DNA from: Lachnospiraceae bacterium
GTDB taxonomy: Bacteria > Bacillota > Clostridia > Lachnospirales > Lachnospiraceae
Length of the DNA: 55,174 nucleotides
Reading direction: 5' to 3'
Assembly: GCA_021769135.1 (NCBI GenBank)
Contig: JAETTM010000023.1
Span: 1 to 55,174, forward strand
This document shows, piece by piece, positions 1 through 6,868 of this stretch. Within the stretch, counting starts at the first letter, position 1. Each line of letters begins with the position of its first letter. Under the pieces are notes generated by a model. It saw only the letters and a program-made list of their open reading frames with translations. It was not told the DNA's origin and made no database searches. A program made the position numbers and the translations under genes.

Positions 1-1
1 G

Positions 2-680
2 ATAGACCAGAAACATCAGGAAGATTTACAGAGGCTAAGAGGCTTTCGCCTGCTTGATGATGATTTCCTCACAAAGTGTTTTGAGGGAGATACGGCAAGC
101 ATAGAACTGGTATTGCGGATTGTACTGGAAAAACCGGATTTAAAGGTGCTGGACGTCCGCACCCAGGTATTTGTGGAGAACCTGCTACAACAGCAGCATG
201 ATGGACGCAAACCTTTTGAAGAAAGGTGAGGACTTCGACAAGCTGCCGGAAACGTGGGTAATCTTTATCACAGAGAATGACGTAATGGGAAAAGGGCTGC
301 CGCTCTATCCGATTGAGAGGTGCTTTTTAGGAACCGGAGAAAGATTTAAGGACGGTTCGCACATACTGTATGTGAACGGCGCTTACCGTGGAGATACGCC
401 AATCGGGAAGTTAATGCACGACTTCTCCTGCACAGACGCAGCGGATATGTATTATGGAATACTGGCAGACAGGGTGAGATTTTTCAAAGAGAGCAAGGAG
501 GGAATCGAGATTATGTGCCGTGCTATGGAAGATATGAGGAATCAGACATTGAAAGAGGGAATGAAAGAGGTTGCGCTCCGTATGTTGGCGGCTGGCAAAT
601 ATGCTTTAGAGGAAATCGTTAATATTTCAGGACTTTCTCTTGAGGAAGTCAAACAACTGAAAGCTGATAGAAGCGCATAG
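2..680 (+). pseudogene. Rpn-family PD-(D/E)XK nuclease/putative transposase, internally deleted and frameshifted
   Basis: The first part reads in one frame from the window edge to about 190 and carries the family's N-terminal theme ending in DVRTQVFVENLL. The rest reads in another frame from about 187 to the stop at 680 and begins with YNSSMMDANLLKKGEDF, the usual middle of the family, then runs through a typical C-terminal half (NDVMGKGLPLYPIERCFLG). Between FVENLL and YNSSMMD the family normally has the catalytic core with its E-x-Q segment, and that part is missing. The 5' end lies outside the window. An independent start at TTG 171 is unlikely because it begins in the middle of the fold. 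A related full-length gene occurs at 33142-34134. Known family role: recombination-promoting DNA nuclease. This copy should be inactive. Confidence 0.75.
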
Positions 681-685
681 GTAAA

Positions 686-732
686 GAAAATAGCTTTGGG
701 AATCTTAAAACGAGATTCCCAAAGCTATTTTC
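686..732. terminator. Strong hairpin terminator, usable on both strands
   Basis: A 20-bp perfect inverted repeat (686-705 with 713-732) surrounds a 7-base loop. The stem ends in an A-run on the left and a T-run on the right, so it can stop transcription from either side. It sits 6 bases after the nuclease stop codon. Confidence 0.8.
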
Positions 733-754
733 TTGTGTGCCGAGCCATGGCACT

Positions 755-905
755 AATCTTACTGGTGAAAGTCCAGTCACGGGTATTTACCGCCAAGTGT
801 AGCGGAGCGCAACCGGCGATCTCATAGATGCCAACTGTCGTTCTGACAGAGCCGCCCTCATTGCCTGCGGCGGGTTGGCTACCGCTCGGACTGTGACTGG
901 TACAA
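755..905 (+). ncRNA. Structured RNA remnant, possibly part of a group II intron
   Basis: The segment is non-coding but highly paired. ACTGG-TGAAAGT-CCAGT forms a short hairpin around 764-776, and CCAGTCAC at about 772-779 can instead pair with GTGACTGG near 893-900, closing a domain of about 120 bases. Further local hairpins occur inside it (CTGTC/GACAG, GCCGC/GCGGC, CCGC/GCGG). The motif stem-TGAAAGT-stem recurs at about 2032-2046 with a changed but still paired stem. Such a loop resembles the 5' domain I of some bacterial group II introns, but no reverse transcriptase or domain V is visible. The family call is tentative; the structure itself is directly visible. Confidence 0.4.
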
Positions 906-1037
906 TGCAGAATCTTTTCCAATCCAATCTCCTCCTTCCGTGGTGTTGTAGCTTACCTCTGTTTTGGCGGGATAGTAAGCGGAAAAATAAAAAAGCTGGA
1001 ATATTGAATTTTGATAGAAAAGCATAGAATTTTATGT

Positions 1038-1043
1038 TATAAT
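1038..1043 (+). promoter_or_regulatory. -10 box before the GNAT-like gene
   Basis: A perfect TATAAT lies 21 bases before the ATG at 1065. No convincing -35 box is seen at 17 bases; TTGATA at 1011 is 21 bases away. Transcription from here would exclude the upstream in-frame start at 1011, which supports the start at 1065. Confidence 0.45.
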
Positions 1044-1064
1044 TTAAGGGAAAGGAAGAATGGT

Positions 1065-1562
1065 ATGGAAGTAGATATTCTGATAGATGAATTTACAGAT
1101 TGTCTGGTAGAGAGAAAGACCGGGGAGCAGGTGGAAACAGAGTACCAGTTACGTTCAACGCCAATTAAGCCGAAAGATTATAAGGGCTGGAAGTTCGATT
1201 GGAGTAGGACGGAGAAAAACGGTTACAATATTTATGAATTGTTTTTAGCGGGTGATGATATAGTGCAGGGAAGAATCTCACTAAGGATAGACGGTGGCGT
1301 GGCAGATGTGGATATTGTTGAAACTGCGCCGCACAACTATGGTCACACGGGGAAATATCAAGGTGTAGGAGGTCATTTGTTTGCGATTGCCTGTCAAGTC
1401 AGTATGGAAGCGGGATGTGACGGATTTGTAGCATTTACGGCGAAAAGTGATCTGATTGCATATTACCAAAAAGTCTTAAATGCACAGGTGGCAAGAGGAC
1501 AGCGTATGTATATTGATGAAGCGGCAGCGGATATACTCATAGAGAAATATATTAGAAAGTAG
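1065..1562 (+). CDS. GNAT-like N-acetyltransferase domain protein
   Basis: This encodes 165 residues starting at ATG 1065, preceded by AAGGAAG at a good distance. The segment from about residue 90 (ETAPHNYGHTGKYQGVGGHL) carries the Q/R-x-x-G-x-G/A type acetyl-CoA loop (YQGVGG), followed by a long helix and the 'F-A-x-S-x-L-I-x-Y-Y' region common at the end of GNAT folds. The substrate is not recognisable. It lies among mobile-element debris and is followed 8 bases later by a small gene, so the two are probably co-transcribed. GNAT enzymes can be toxins paired with small antitoxins, but the small gene here lies downstream and shows no known antitoxin fold, so that reading is only a possibility. 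Confidence 0.65.
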   Translation: MEVDILIDEFTDCLVERKTGEQVETEYQLRSTPIKPKDYKGWKFDWSRTEKNGYNIYELFLAGDDIVQGRISLRIDGGVADVDIVETAPHNYGHTGKYQGVGGHLFAIACQVSMEAGCDGFVAFTAKSDLIAYYQKVLNAQVARGQRMYIDEAAADILIEKYIRK

Positions 1563-1570
1563 GTGGTGGT

Positions 1571-1753
1571 ATGTTGACGATGGAAAGAAAAAGAACCAGT
1601 TTGTTTGAGGATATAGCGGATTATGCGAAAGACGGCAGACTGACGGAACCGTCAGACGGCAAGCGTTATGAATGGCGCAAAATGATTGATGCGGTAAAAG
1701 CGTTAGGCAGGCCGCTTACGGACGAGGAGGCCGAGCAGTACCGGGTAAAATAA
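1571..1753 (+). CDS. Small hypothetical protein, partner of the GNAT-like gene
   Basis: A 60-residue (ATG 1571) or 57-residue (ATG 1580, MERKRTSLF) charged protein preceded by a GGTGG ribosome site that overlaps the end of the upstream gene. Predicted largely helical and rich in Lys, Glu and Asp, with no membrane segment or cysteine motif. I do not recognise the family. Tight spacing with the acetyltransferase-like gene indicates a two-gene operon within accessory DNA. Confidence 0.55.
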   Translation: MLTMERKRTSLFEDIADYAKDGRLTEPSDGKRYEWRKMIDAVKALGRPLTDEEAEQYRVK

Positions 1754-1825
1754 CATTGGCATAGCAAAACCACAATTTGTCAATTTGCCGAATGTCGAAT
1801 TGGGTGGGGTAAATTCCTCACAGGT

Positions 1826-1852
1826 GGGGTAAAAGGGGTAAAAGGGGTAAAA
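1826..1852 (+). repeat. Short tandem repeat, three copies of GGGGTAAAA
   Basis: Three perfect 9-base units stand head to tail, with a degenerate fourth (GGGGTAAAT) at about 1806-1814. They lie in the gene-free stretch after the small hypothetical gene. Candidate iterons or slippage product; no replication gene is adjacent. Confidence 0.7.
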
Positions 1853-2019
1853 GTCATCAAAATCTAACAGTGGCACAGGCGGCTATTTCCAATTGATGCC
1901 ATAGGAATTTGGGTACTTGCAGGCAAAAGTATTGAAGAATGGCTTAAAATCAAGGGTTTTAAGGCTTGGTGGGGTTCATCACGGTGGGTGGTGGGCCCCT
2001 ATTTTGTATGACGGGCATG

Positions 2020-2128
2020 CTGTCAGTCTGTGGTGAAAGTCCACAAGGGGCGTAGTTGCCGACGAACCCCAAAGCGACTCCCAAGGTTCACACTGTGAGG
2101 TGTGGGCGAGAAGAAGGGATAGCGAAAT
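2020..2128 (+). ncRNA. Second structured RNA remnant with the same TGAAAGT hairpin
   Basis: GTGG-TGAAAGT-CCAC at about 2032-2046 repeats the conserved loop of the remnant near 770, with a different but still complementary stem. More pairings follow (GGGG with CCCC near 2050-2070; CACAC with GTGTG near 2090-2103). The remnant ends abruptly against an excisionase fragment at about 2129, so it marks a recombination or insertion junction. The rest of the gene-free stretch 1754-2020 shows only the short tandem repeat and the AAAATCAAGGG motif at 1946-1956. The group II intron assignment is tentative. Confidence 0.38.
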
Positions 2129-2299
2129 CGTACGCTGACCATTGAAGAAGCAGCCGGATATTATCATATCGGGGAAGGAAAGCTGCGAATGCTCATTGAC
2201 ACACATCCCAACGAAGATTTTTATGTGATGAATGGAAACAGAGCTTTAATTAAACGTGAGAAATTTGAACGATATTTAGACCAGGCAACTGCTGTATAA
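2129..2299 (+). pseudogene. Tn916-type excisionase (xis), 5' end missing
   Basis: An open frame reads RTLTIEEAAGYYHIGEGKLR and onward to LIKREKFERYLDQATAV and a stop. This matches the arrangement of Tn916-like excisionases, small helix-turn-helix DNA-bending proteins that direct the integrase toward excision. The usual N-terminus (about 12 residues with the start codon) is absent, replaced by the structured RNA remnant. A complete homologue of the same type is at 10282-10476. This copy belongs to the older, decayed element whose integrase tail is at 2854-2949. Confidence 0.75.
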
Positions 2300-2465
2300 A
2301 AAAATCCTGAAAAGGAATGGCAGATTGCCTGTTTCCTACACGGTAAACGCATGATTTTATGACTATGCGGCACTGAAAAAAACTGATATATTATATTTAG
2401 TAACTGACAATCTCCGCACAATCGTGTACAATTATTTCCATACTTCTTGAAAGGAAATGATTGTT

Positions 2466-2853
2466 ATGTCAGATATGGAAAATGAATGTTCACTGGTCGG
2501 ATGTATGCGGGAGATTCCGGATCCGAGAGCCCCATATAACCAAAAACACAAATTTCTTGATATCATCATAATCGCTGTTACTGCTATCCTCTGTGGTATG
2601 GATACCTGGAATGAAATAGAGGACTGGGCATGCTCCAAAGAAGACTGGCTCAGGACATTCCTGGAACTTCCTGGGGGGATACCTTCCCATGATACGATTA
2701 ACAGGGTGTTCCAGATGATGGAGCCTGATAAGTTCCATGAGGCCTTTTTCCGCTGGACTGGGGCTGTCGCGGGGAAGATAGAGGGTGTCGTTGCCATTGA
2801 TGGAAAGACCATCAGACGCAGCAGGGACGGGGCAAAAGGAAAACAGCCGGCCC
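2466..2853 (+). pseudogene. ISAs1-type transposase, C-terminal part missing
   Basis: The start is ATG 2466 (MSDMENECSLVG), 10 bases after AAAGGAA; ATG 2457 is too close to that site. The fragment of about 130 residues has the hallmark N-terminal region of ISAs1/H-repeat transposases (REIPDPRAPYNQKHKFLDIIIIAVTAILCG) and the first catalytic Asp segment (GVVAIDGKTIRRS). It then runs without a stop into integrase sequence at about 2850. The later catalytic residues are missing, so it cannot transpose. The insertion or deletion has removed the front of the older element's integrase gene. Confidence 0.8.
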
Positions 2854-2949
2854 ATGGGCCATGCGGATATCAGCGTAACCCTGAATACCTACACCCATGT
2901 GAATTTTGATGATGCGAAAGAGGAACTGCATCGAGTGGCGAACTCTTAA
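2854..2949 (+). pseudogene. Tyrosine integrase, last 31 codons
   Basis: The frame MGHADISVTLNTYTHVNFDD and onward to the stop at 2949 is the C-terminal catalytic end of a Tn916-type integrase, with the GH and nucleophile tyrosine (NTYTHV) still present. All upstream sequence has been replaced by the transposase fragment. Its distance to the following phosphatase start (186 bases) is close to that of the intact integrase at the other end (169 bases), so both marked the right end of an element at the same target. Confidence 0.85.
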
Positions 2950-2956
2950 AACAGCC

Positions 2957-2996
2957 CGTTGGTAAAGCCGCTTACTTTACCAACGTATTTACCAAT
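2957..2996. repeat. Inverted plus direct repeats at the older element's right end
   Basis: An 11-bp perfect inverted repeat (2957-2967 with 2975-2985, CGTTGGTAAAG/CTTTACCAACG) is followed by another TTTACCAA at about 2987-2994. The younger element has the same layout with a different word (ACTACACCA) after its integrase gene. These are likely integrase arm-binding sites, and the hairpin could also end int transcription. Confidence 0.5.
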
Positions 2997-3134
2997 TTTG
3001 CAGGGGCAAATATGAGAAAGTATGAGACGATTTGAGAAAATACTTTGGAAACACAGAATTGCGGAATAGTCCGAAAACCCTGTAAAATCAAGCATTTGAG
3101 AAGAAATACAGGATATATAAGGAGTTATGGAAAA

Positions 3135-3185
3135 ATGATAAAAATACTTTTTATTTGCCACGGCATTATTTGTAGAAATCTCTAA
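3135..3185 (+). pseudogene. Orphan first 16 codons of a low-molecular-weight tyrosine phosphatase gene
   Basis: With an AAGGAG ribosome site upstream, ATG 3135 reads MIKILFICHGIICRNL and stops. It is a diverged copy of the start of the intact gene at 11943 (MIKVLFICHGNICRS) and keeps the C-x5-R phosphate-binding loop. It is best explained as the original gene front left on the far side of an integrated element, or as one of two stacked integration junctions. Confidence 0.8.
3147..3165 (+). repeat. Putative left attachment core (attL)
   Basis: CTTTTTATTTGCCACGGCA differs at one base from 11955-11973. It contains the short imperfect palindrome TGCC-AC-GGCA, as expected of a tyrosine-recombinase core, and codes for LFICHG of the phosphatase. 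Confidence 0.5.
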
Positions 3186-3227
3186 AAATCCAGTAATATC
3201 AAGGTTTTTCTGACTTGAGGGTGGTGC

Positions 3228-3248
3228 TACTACACCATCACTACACCA
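3228..3248 (+). repeat. Integrase arm-type repeats, left end
   Basis: TACTACACCAT followed by ACTACACCA, in the same order and orientation as at 11804-11825 beside the integrase. Paired direct repeats at both ends of Tn916-like elements are where the integrase N-terminal domain binds. Confidence 0.55.
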
Positions 3249-3250
3249 GT

Positions 3251-3265
3251 GAGTCTCGATGTGAC
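3251..3265 (+). repeat. 15-bp inverted repeat, left copy
   Basis: GAGTCTCGATGTGAC is the exact reverse complement of 10529-10543. The left copy lies just before tnpV and the right copy just before int, so the two frame the cargo. Next to it CTCGAT/ATCGAG makes a local hairpin (about 3254-3284). Confidence 0.7.
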
Positions 3266-3292
3266 AAAAATCATGAAATCGAGGTCAAGTTT

Positions 3293-3673
3293 ATGGAAAA
3301 CAAAATGAAGAATAACAGCATTGAATATGTGCTGGCAGGAGATTACTACATTCCGGATTTGAAACTCCCTAACGAAGAACGAACCATTGGAAAGTACGGT
3401 CGGATGCACCGTGATTATCTCAAAGAGAATCACCCTATGCGGTTTAACCATCTCATTCTGGAAGGTCAGCTTTGGACTTATCTCGCCGATCTGAATGAGC
3501 AGGCGCAGAACAGATTGCAGCTGATTATCAGGCAGATGCAGGAAGCCGAGTCTGCAACTGAGGAATTGAAAGCAAAAGATCAAATGGCATGGGTCCGAGC
3601 TATGAGCAGCATCCATAACCGGGCAGAGGAAATTGTCCTCCGTGAAATGATTTACGGGGAGGATGCAGTATGA
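3293..3673 (+). CDS. tnpV: TnpV-like transposon protein
   Basis: 126 residues from ATG 3293 (MENKMKNNSIEYVLAGDYYIPDL), with GAGGTC as ribosome site. The motifs YVLAGDYYIPDLKLP, 'GKYGRMHRDYLKE', and a helical C-terminus (LWTYLADLNEQAQNRLQLI) are those of the TnpV family first named in Tn4451-like transposons. Its biochemical role is not established. An in-frame extension upstream to 3215 runs through repeat sequence and is not used here. Its stop overlaps the ATG of the next gene (ATGA), so the two are co-translated. Confidence 0.8.
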   Translation: MENKMKNNSIEYVLAGDYYIPDLKLPNEERTIGKYGRMHRDYLKENHPMRFNHLILEGQLWTYLADLNEQAQNRLQLIIRQMQEAESATEELKAKDQMAWVRAMSSIHNRAEEIVLREMIYGEDAV

Positions 3674-3936
3674 AAATCCTTGAAGAATTTTGGTATGGCA
3701 ATATTGAGCCAATGGAATATGATACTTCTTCCTACAAGGAGTATAAGAAGCTACTGGAGCTGATCTGTAGGAACGAAGAAAAGCTCAAAGCCACCATGAC
3801 TGACGAGCAGAAAGAGTTATTCTCCAAATACACAGACTGTGTGCGAGAATATCAGACCATAACAGATTGCCTGCTGTTTCAAAACAGCTTTAAGCTGGGG
3901 GCAAGGATGATGGTGGAAGTCATGAGAGATAATTAA
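3670..3936 (+). CDS. Small element-associated protein of unknown function (DUF6809-like)
   Basis: 88 residues (MKILEEFWYGNIEPMEYDTSSYKEYKKLLELI...), overlapping the tnpV stop by 4 bases. The opening 'FWYGNI.P.E' and the central 'LxxEQKELFxKYxDCxxE' pattern are often seen next to tnpV in Firmicutes mobile elements. Helical, no membrane segment. Function unknown; a link to regulation or mobility of the element is only an inference from its position. Confidence 0.7.
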   Translation: MKILEEFWYGNIEPMEYDTSSYKEYKKLLELICRNEEKLKATMTDEQKELFSKYTDCVREYQTITDCLLFQNSFKLGARMMVEVMRDN

Positions 3937-3950
3937 AATATAGCAGAAAG

Positions 3951-3990
3951 CTGGGTGCTGCTTCGTAAAGAGACAGTACCCAGTTTTTTA
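3951..3990 (+). terminator. Rho-independent terminator after tnpV operon
   Basis: A 10-bp stem (CTGGGTGCTG with CAGTACCCAG, one G-T pair) is followed by TTTTTT. It separates the tnpV pair from the abiE operon. Confidence 0.8.
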
Positions 3991-4051
3991 CTAACCAGAT
4001 GTAATCACATCATTATGTGTTATCAAGCGAAAGCTAATTATAAGAAAAATT

Positions 4052-4114
4052 CGCACACAGAAAATATAAAAATGTGCGTAAAAATATTGATTATTTGAAG
4101 TTAAGTGCTATAAT
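4052..4114 (+). promoter_or_regulatory. abiE operon promoter with flanking inverted repeat
   Basis: TTGATT at 4087-4092 and TATAAT at 4109-4114 are 16 bases apart. Just upstream, CGCACA (4052-4057) and TGTGCG (4073-4078) form an inverted repeat, and the word CACAGAAA recurs at about 4056 and 4125. In known AbiE systems the antitoxin AbiEi binds repeats at its own promoter; these are the obvious candidates. Confidence 0.6.
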
Positions 4115-4159
4115 AAAATACATACACAGAAACGGATTAAGTGTGCGTGATTTTTAAGA

Positions 4160-4783
4160 ATGAGAGTTGGTGAATACGTGGATATTAAAACAGTTACAAA
4201 ACAAGTCCTTATTGAAAAGGGCGGTGTTGCCAAATCAGCGGATTTCGTTGCGGCAGGAATGCGTGCTGTCGATGTTGTCAATCTGTGCAATGCGGGATAC
4301 CTTGACCGCATCCGGCATGGTTATTATCAGCTTGCAGAGGCAGATACATCTTCTGAAGAACAGCTCCTTGCAACGCTGATTCCGAAGGGAATTGTCTGCG
4401 TAGAATCTGCGCTATTTCATTACGGATATAGTGACTTTGCTCCTCGTAAATGGTCTATTGCTGTACCGAGATCCATGTCCCGAACAAAATTGGATGTAGA
4501 TGCACTTGCGTTGCAAACTTACTATGTTCAATCGGAGATATATGAGCTTGGTAGAATAACCGATGACTTTGATGGGGTCATGCTTCCTGTATATGATCGG
4601 GAGCGTACAATTTGTGATTGCTTCAAATATCGTTCAAGACTGGATAATGAAATATTTAATAAGGCACTGAATGCCTATGCGAATGATCCCAAGAAGAATC
4701 TACAAAACCTTTCCGCATATGCAAAGAAACTGCGAGTGTATAAAAAAGTTACAGAATTGATGGAGGTGCTGCTGAATGGCTGA
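4160..4783 (+). CDS. abiEi: AbiEi-family antitoxin/transcriptional regulator (type IV toxin-antitoxin)
   Basis: 207 residues. The N-terminal winged-helix part (VLIEKGGVAKSADFVAAGM...LCNAGYLDRIRHGYYQL) and the following 'ESALFHYGYSDFAPRKWSIAVPRS' and 'VYDRERTICDCFKYRSRLDNEIF' segments are typical of AbiEi. Known role: autorepressor and antagonist of the AbiEii nucleotidyltransferase, originally a phage abortive-infection system. ATG 4160 has no ribosome site; GTG 4178 (giving MDIKTVTKQV) follows GGTGA and may be the true start. The stop lies 8 bases into abiEii. Confidence 0.85.
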   Translation: MRVGEYVDIKTVTKQVLIEKGGVAKSADFVAAGMRAVDVVNLCNAGYLDRIRHGYYQLAEADTSSEEQLLATLIPKGIVCVESALFHYGYSDFAPRKWSIAVPRSMSRTKLDVDALALQTYYVQSEIYELGRITDDFDGVMLPVYDRERTICDCFKYRSRLDNEIFNKALNAYANDPKKNLQNLSAYAKKLRVYKKVTELMEVLLNG

Positions 4784-5693
4784 TATTGCTGCATCCGTGC
4801 TTGCACGGCTAAAAAACAAAAGTAAGGAAAGCGGAAGAAGCTATCAGCTTTGCCTTCAACTTTTTTGCCAGGAAGAATTTCTGCGTCGGTTGGAAAAATC
4901 CAAGTATGCCGAAAACCTCGTTCTGAAAGGCGGACTGTTCATTTACTCTGTTACCGACTTTGATAGCCGAGTAACTGTGGATGTGGATTTCTTGCTCAGA
5001 AAGATTCCCAATACCCCGGAGCAGTTGAAGAAAGTGCTGGAAGAAATCATTTCAACAACTACCGGTAATGATTTTGTGACGTTTGAAATTACGGACATTG
5101 CACCTATCGCAGTTGCAAAGAAATACGCAGGTATTGGTGCTTCTCTGGTAGTGAGAATCAAGAACACAAAAACGCCGTTCAGTATTGATTTTGGCGTAGG
5201 AGATGTCATTGTACCGAATCAGGAAAAGCGCAGAATCCCTACCCAGCTGGATGATTTTGTAGCGCCTACGGTGAATACATACTCTCTGGAAACGACTATC
5301 GCTGAAAAAATCGATGCAATTCTTAGCCTGATGGAATTCTCCAGCCGTATGAAAGACTATTACGACATCTACTATCTTGCGAATAAATTTGACTTTGAGG
5401 GTTCTGTCTTGACCGAGGCCTTGCGAAAAACTTTCGAAAATCGTGGCCACACGTTTACTGTCGAGCAATTTGAGCAGGTTATGGCTTTCGATGACGATGA
5501 TGCTATGCAGAAAAAGTGGAAAGCATTTTGCCGCAAGATTGATACAAAAACGGATGATTACAGTACCGTACTGCGGACAATCAAGGATTTCCTGACCAAA
5601 CCAATTTTAGCGGCAGTCCATGCAACTTGCTTCAATGAACAATGGATTGCAGCAACAAATACATGGGGTCAAGGAGGTAAGTGCGATGGCTAA
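4776..5693 (+). CDS. abiEii: AbiEii-family nucleotidyltransferase toxin
   Basis: 305 residues, overlapping abiEi by 8 bases. It has the nucleotidyltransferase signature: KGG at 51-53 (LVLKGGLFIYS), then the metal-binding DVDF at 69-72, a later FSIDFGVGD strand, and the C-terminal helix LxEKIDAIL...RMKDYYDIYYL. Family knowledge: AbiEii-type toxins transfer nucleotides to RNA (tRNA acceptor ends in studied relatives) and stop growth when freed from AbiEi. All core motifs look intact. Its last 8 bases contain the ATG of the nurA-like gene, so toxin, antitoxin and nuclease are translationally linked. Confidence 0.88.
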   Translation: MADIAASVLARLKNKSKESGRSYQLCLQLFCQEEFLRRLEKSKYAENLVLKGGLFIYSVTDFDSRVTVDVDFLLRKIPNTPEQLKKVLEEIISTTTGNDFVTFEITDIAPIAVAKKYAGIGASLVVRIKNTKTPFSIDFGVGDVIVPNQEKRRIPTQLDDFVAPTVNTYSLETTIAEKIDAILSLMEFSSRMKDYYDIYYLANKFDFEGSVLTEALRKTFENRGHTFTVEQFEQVMAFDDDDAMQKKWKAFCRKIDTKTDDYSTVLRTIKDFLTKPILAAVHATCFNEQWIAATNTWGQGGKCDG

Positions 5694-6855
5694 AATAATG
5701 GAAATTGTTGCGAAGGAAACCAAGGGAAAAAGCTACCACACATACAAGTATAGCTATGATTCTGTTGGCTTGCCTTCCATAGATTATGATGATGACCCCA
5801 ACAAAATAATGAAGTGGAAAGACTCTGCTGAAACCGGATCTCCGAAGAGGTCTATTGATTTAAAGCCGTTGGCCGATCAGTTACAAAAGATAGGAGAACC
5901 CCCACTTCTTAAATATTTCCTTGATGGTTCACGCCATGTTTTTAAGGTCGATGATATTGCATACAACAAGCAAGTCTTTCCGGTTGTTGCCGGTCAAATT
6001 GGTATTGGATGCTGTAGGCGTGAAAATAAGCGTATGCACAAAGAAAGGTTTTATCGTGAACTTGTGCTGGCACTTCCTGACAAAGCAAACGCAGATGGCT
6101 GGGATGATACGGCATACTTTGCATCGAAGGTTGCGAAAATCAGCGAAAGCGAAGAATTGAAGCGATTAGGGTTAAGATTTTCTGCAATTCTTCCATATTC
6201 GACTGCAAAGGCAGGAACTATTGATGCTAAGCTCGATACTTTGGCGGTCGCAGCGGTTCAGGACTATATGGTTGAAGCCGAAAAACGAATGGTTGCTGAA
6301 CTGGTGAAAGACAAACGCCTGGGGCAAGATGCCTATTTACTGAAAGATGGGTCTCTTGAATATAAGGTTATGAAAACAGGCAGGGAAGACTTACGAACTT
6401 TGCAGAAAATCAAACACAATTACAGCTGGGTAATCGGTGTTTCGAAGTCGTTTAACCCAGAGAGCTGTCTTGATCATACCGGAAAGCCAAATTCAAACTA
6501 TATCGCTGACTTGCCTGTTTATCATAGAACGCCTGTTGCAAGATATGAAAACAGAGAGTTTTTAGGTGATGTTCAATTCGGTGTTTGGTATATCCGCTTG
6601 CGTGACAAAAAGAGGACGCAGACGCCTTTTGACGGGGTTGTGAAAGTTGAAAAAATAATGATGGATGAGGAAGTTGAAACAGGCATTGATAGTGATGTGA
6701 TTGATTTGATTTCCGCCAATATCATTAATGAGCGAAACCCCACTTGCTATGGTACAGACCGTAGATGGGCGAACCATTTGTATCCCGTATTTTTGACGGA
6801 ATCCTATGTCAAAAGCAAATACATAAGTACAGAAATGTTCCTGCACCTGTTTTAG
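5686..6855 (+). CDS. NurA-like nuclease
   Basis: 389 residues from ATG 5686, chosen because AAGGAGGT stands 8 bases before it; a longer frame from 5620 runs inside abiEii. The segment YFLDGSRHVFKVDDIAY (DGSR at 80-83) followed by VFPVVAGQIGIGCC fits the conserved acidic motif and strand of NurA nucleases, and the C-terminal WANHLYPVFLTESYVKSKY fits the last conserved block. NurA proteins act as 5'-3' DNA nucleases in complex with the HerA hexameric translocase, whose gene follows 13 bases later. Within this operon it probably forms the nuclease part of a defence-type complex. The family call rests on motif recognition and should be tested by profile search. Confidence 0.72.
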   Translation: MAKIMEIVAKETKGKSYHTYKYSYDSVGLPSIDYDDDPNKIMKWKDSAETGSPKRSIDLKPLADQLQKIGEPPLLKYFLDGSRHVFKVDDIAYNKQVFPVVAGQIGIGCCRRENKRMHKERFYRELVLALPDKANADGWDDTAYFASKVAKISESEELKRLGLRFSAILPYSTAKAGTIDAKLDTLAVAAVQDYMVEAEKRMVAELVKDKRLGQDAYLLKDGSLEYKVMKTGREDLRTLQKIKHNYSWVIGVSKSFNPESCLDHTGKPNSNYIADLPVYHRTPVARYENREFLGDVQFGVWYIRLRDKKRTQTPFDGVVKVEKIMMDEEVETGIDSDVIDLISANIINERNPTCYGTDRRWANHLYPVFLTESYVKSKYISTEMFLHLF

Positions 6856-6868
6856 GAGGATAAAGAAT

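Noticed and set aside
1826-1852. Tandem GGGGTAAAA units as a CRISPR or origin array
   Set aside because: Units of 9 bases without spacers, no cas genes and no initiator gene next to them; kept only as a short tandem repeat.
5620-6855. Cas8c/Csd1-like or other CRISPR protein
   Set aside because: The DGSR and C-terminal blocks fit NurA better, the neighbour is a HerA-like ATPase, and there is no array or other cas gene.
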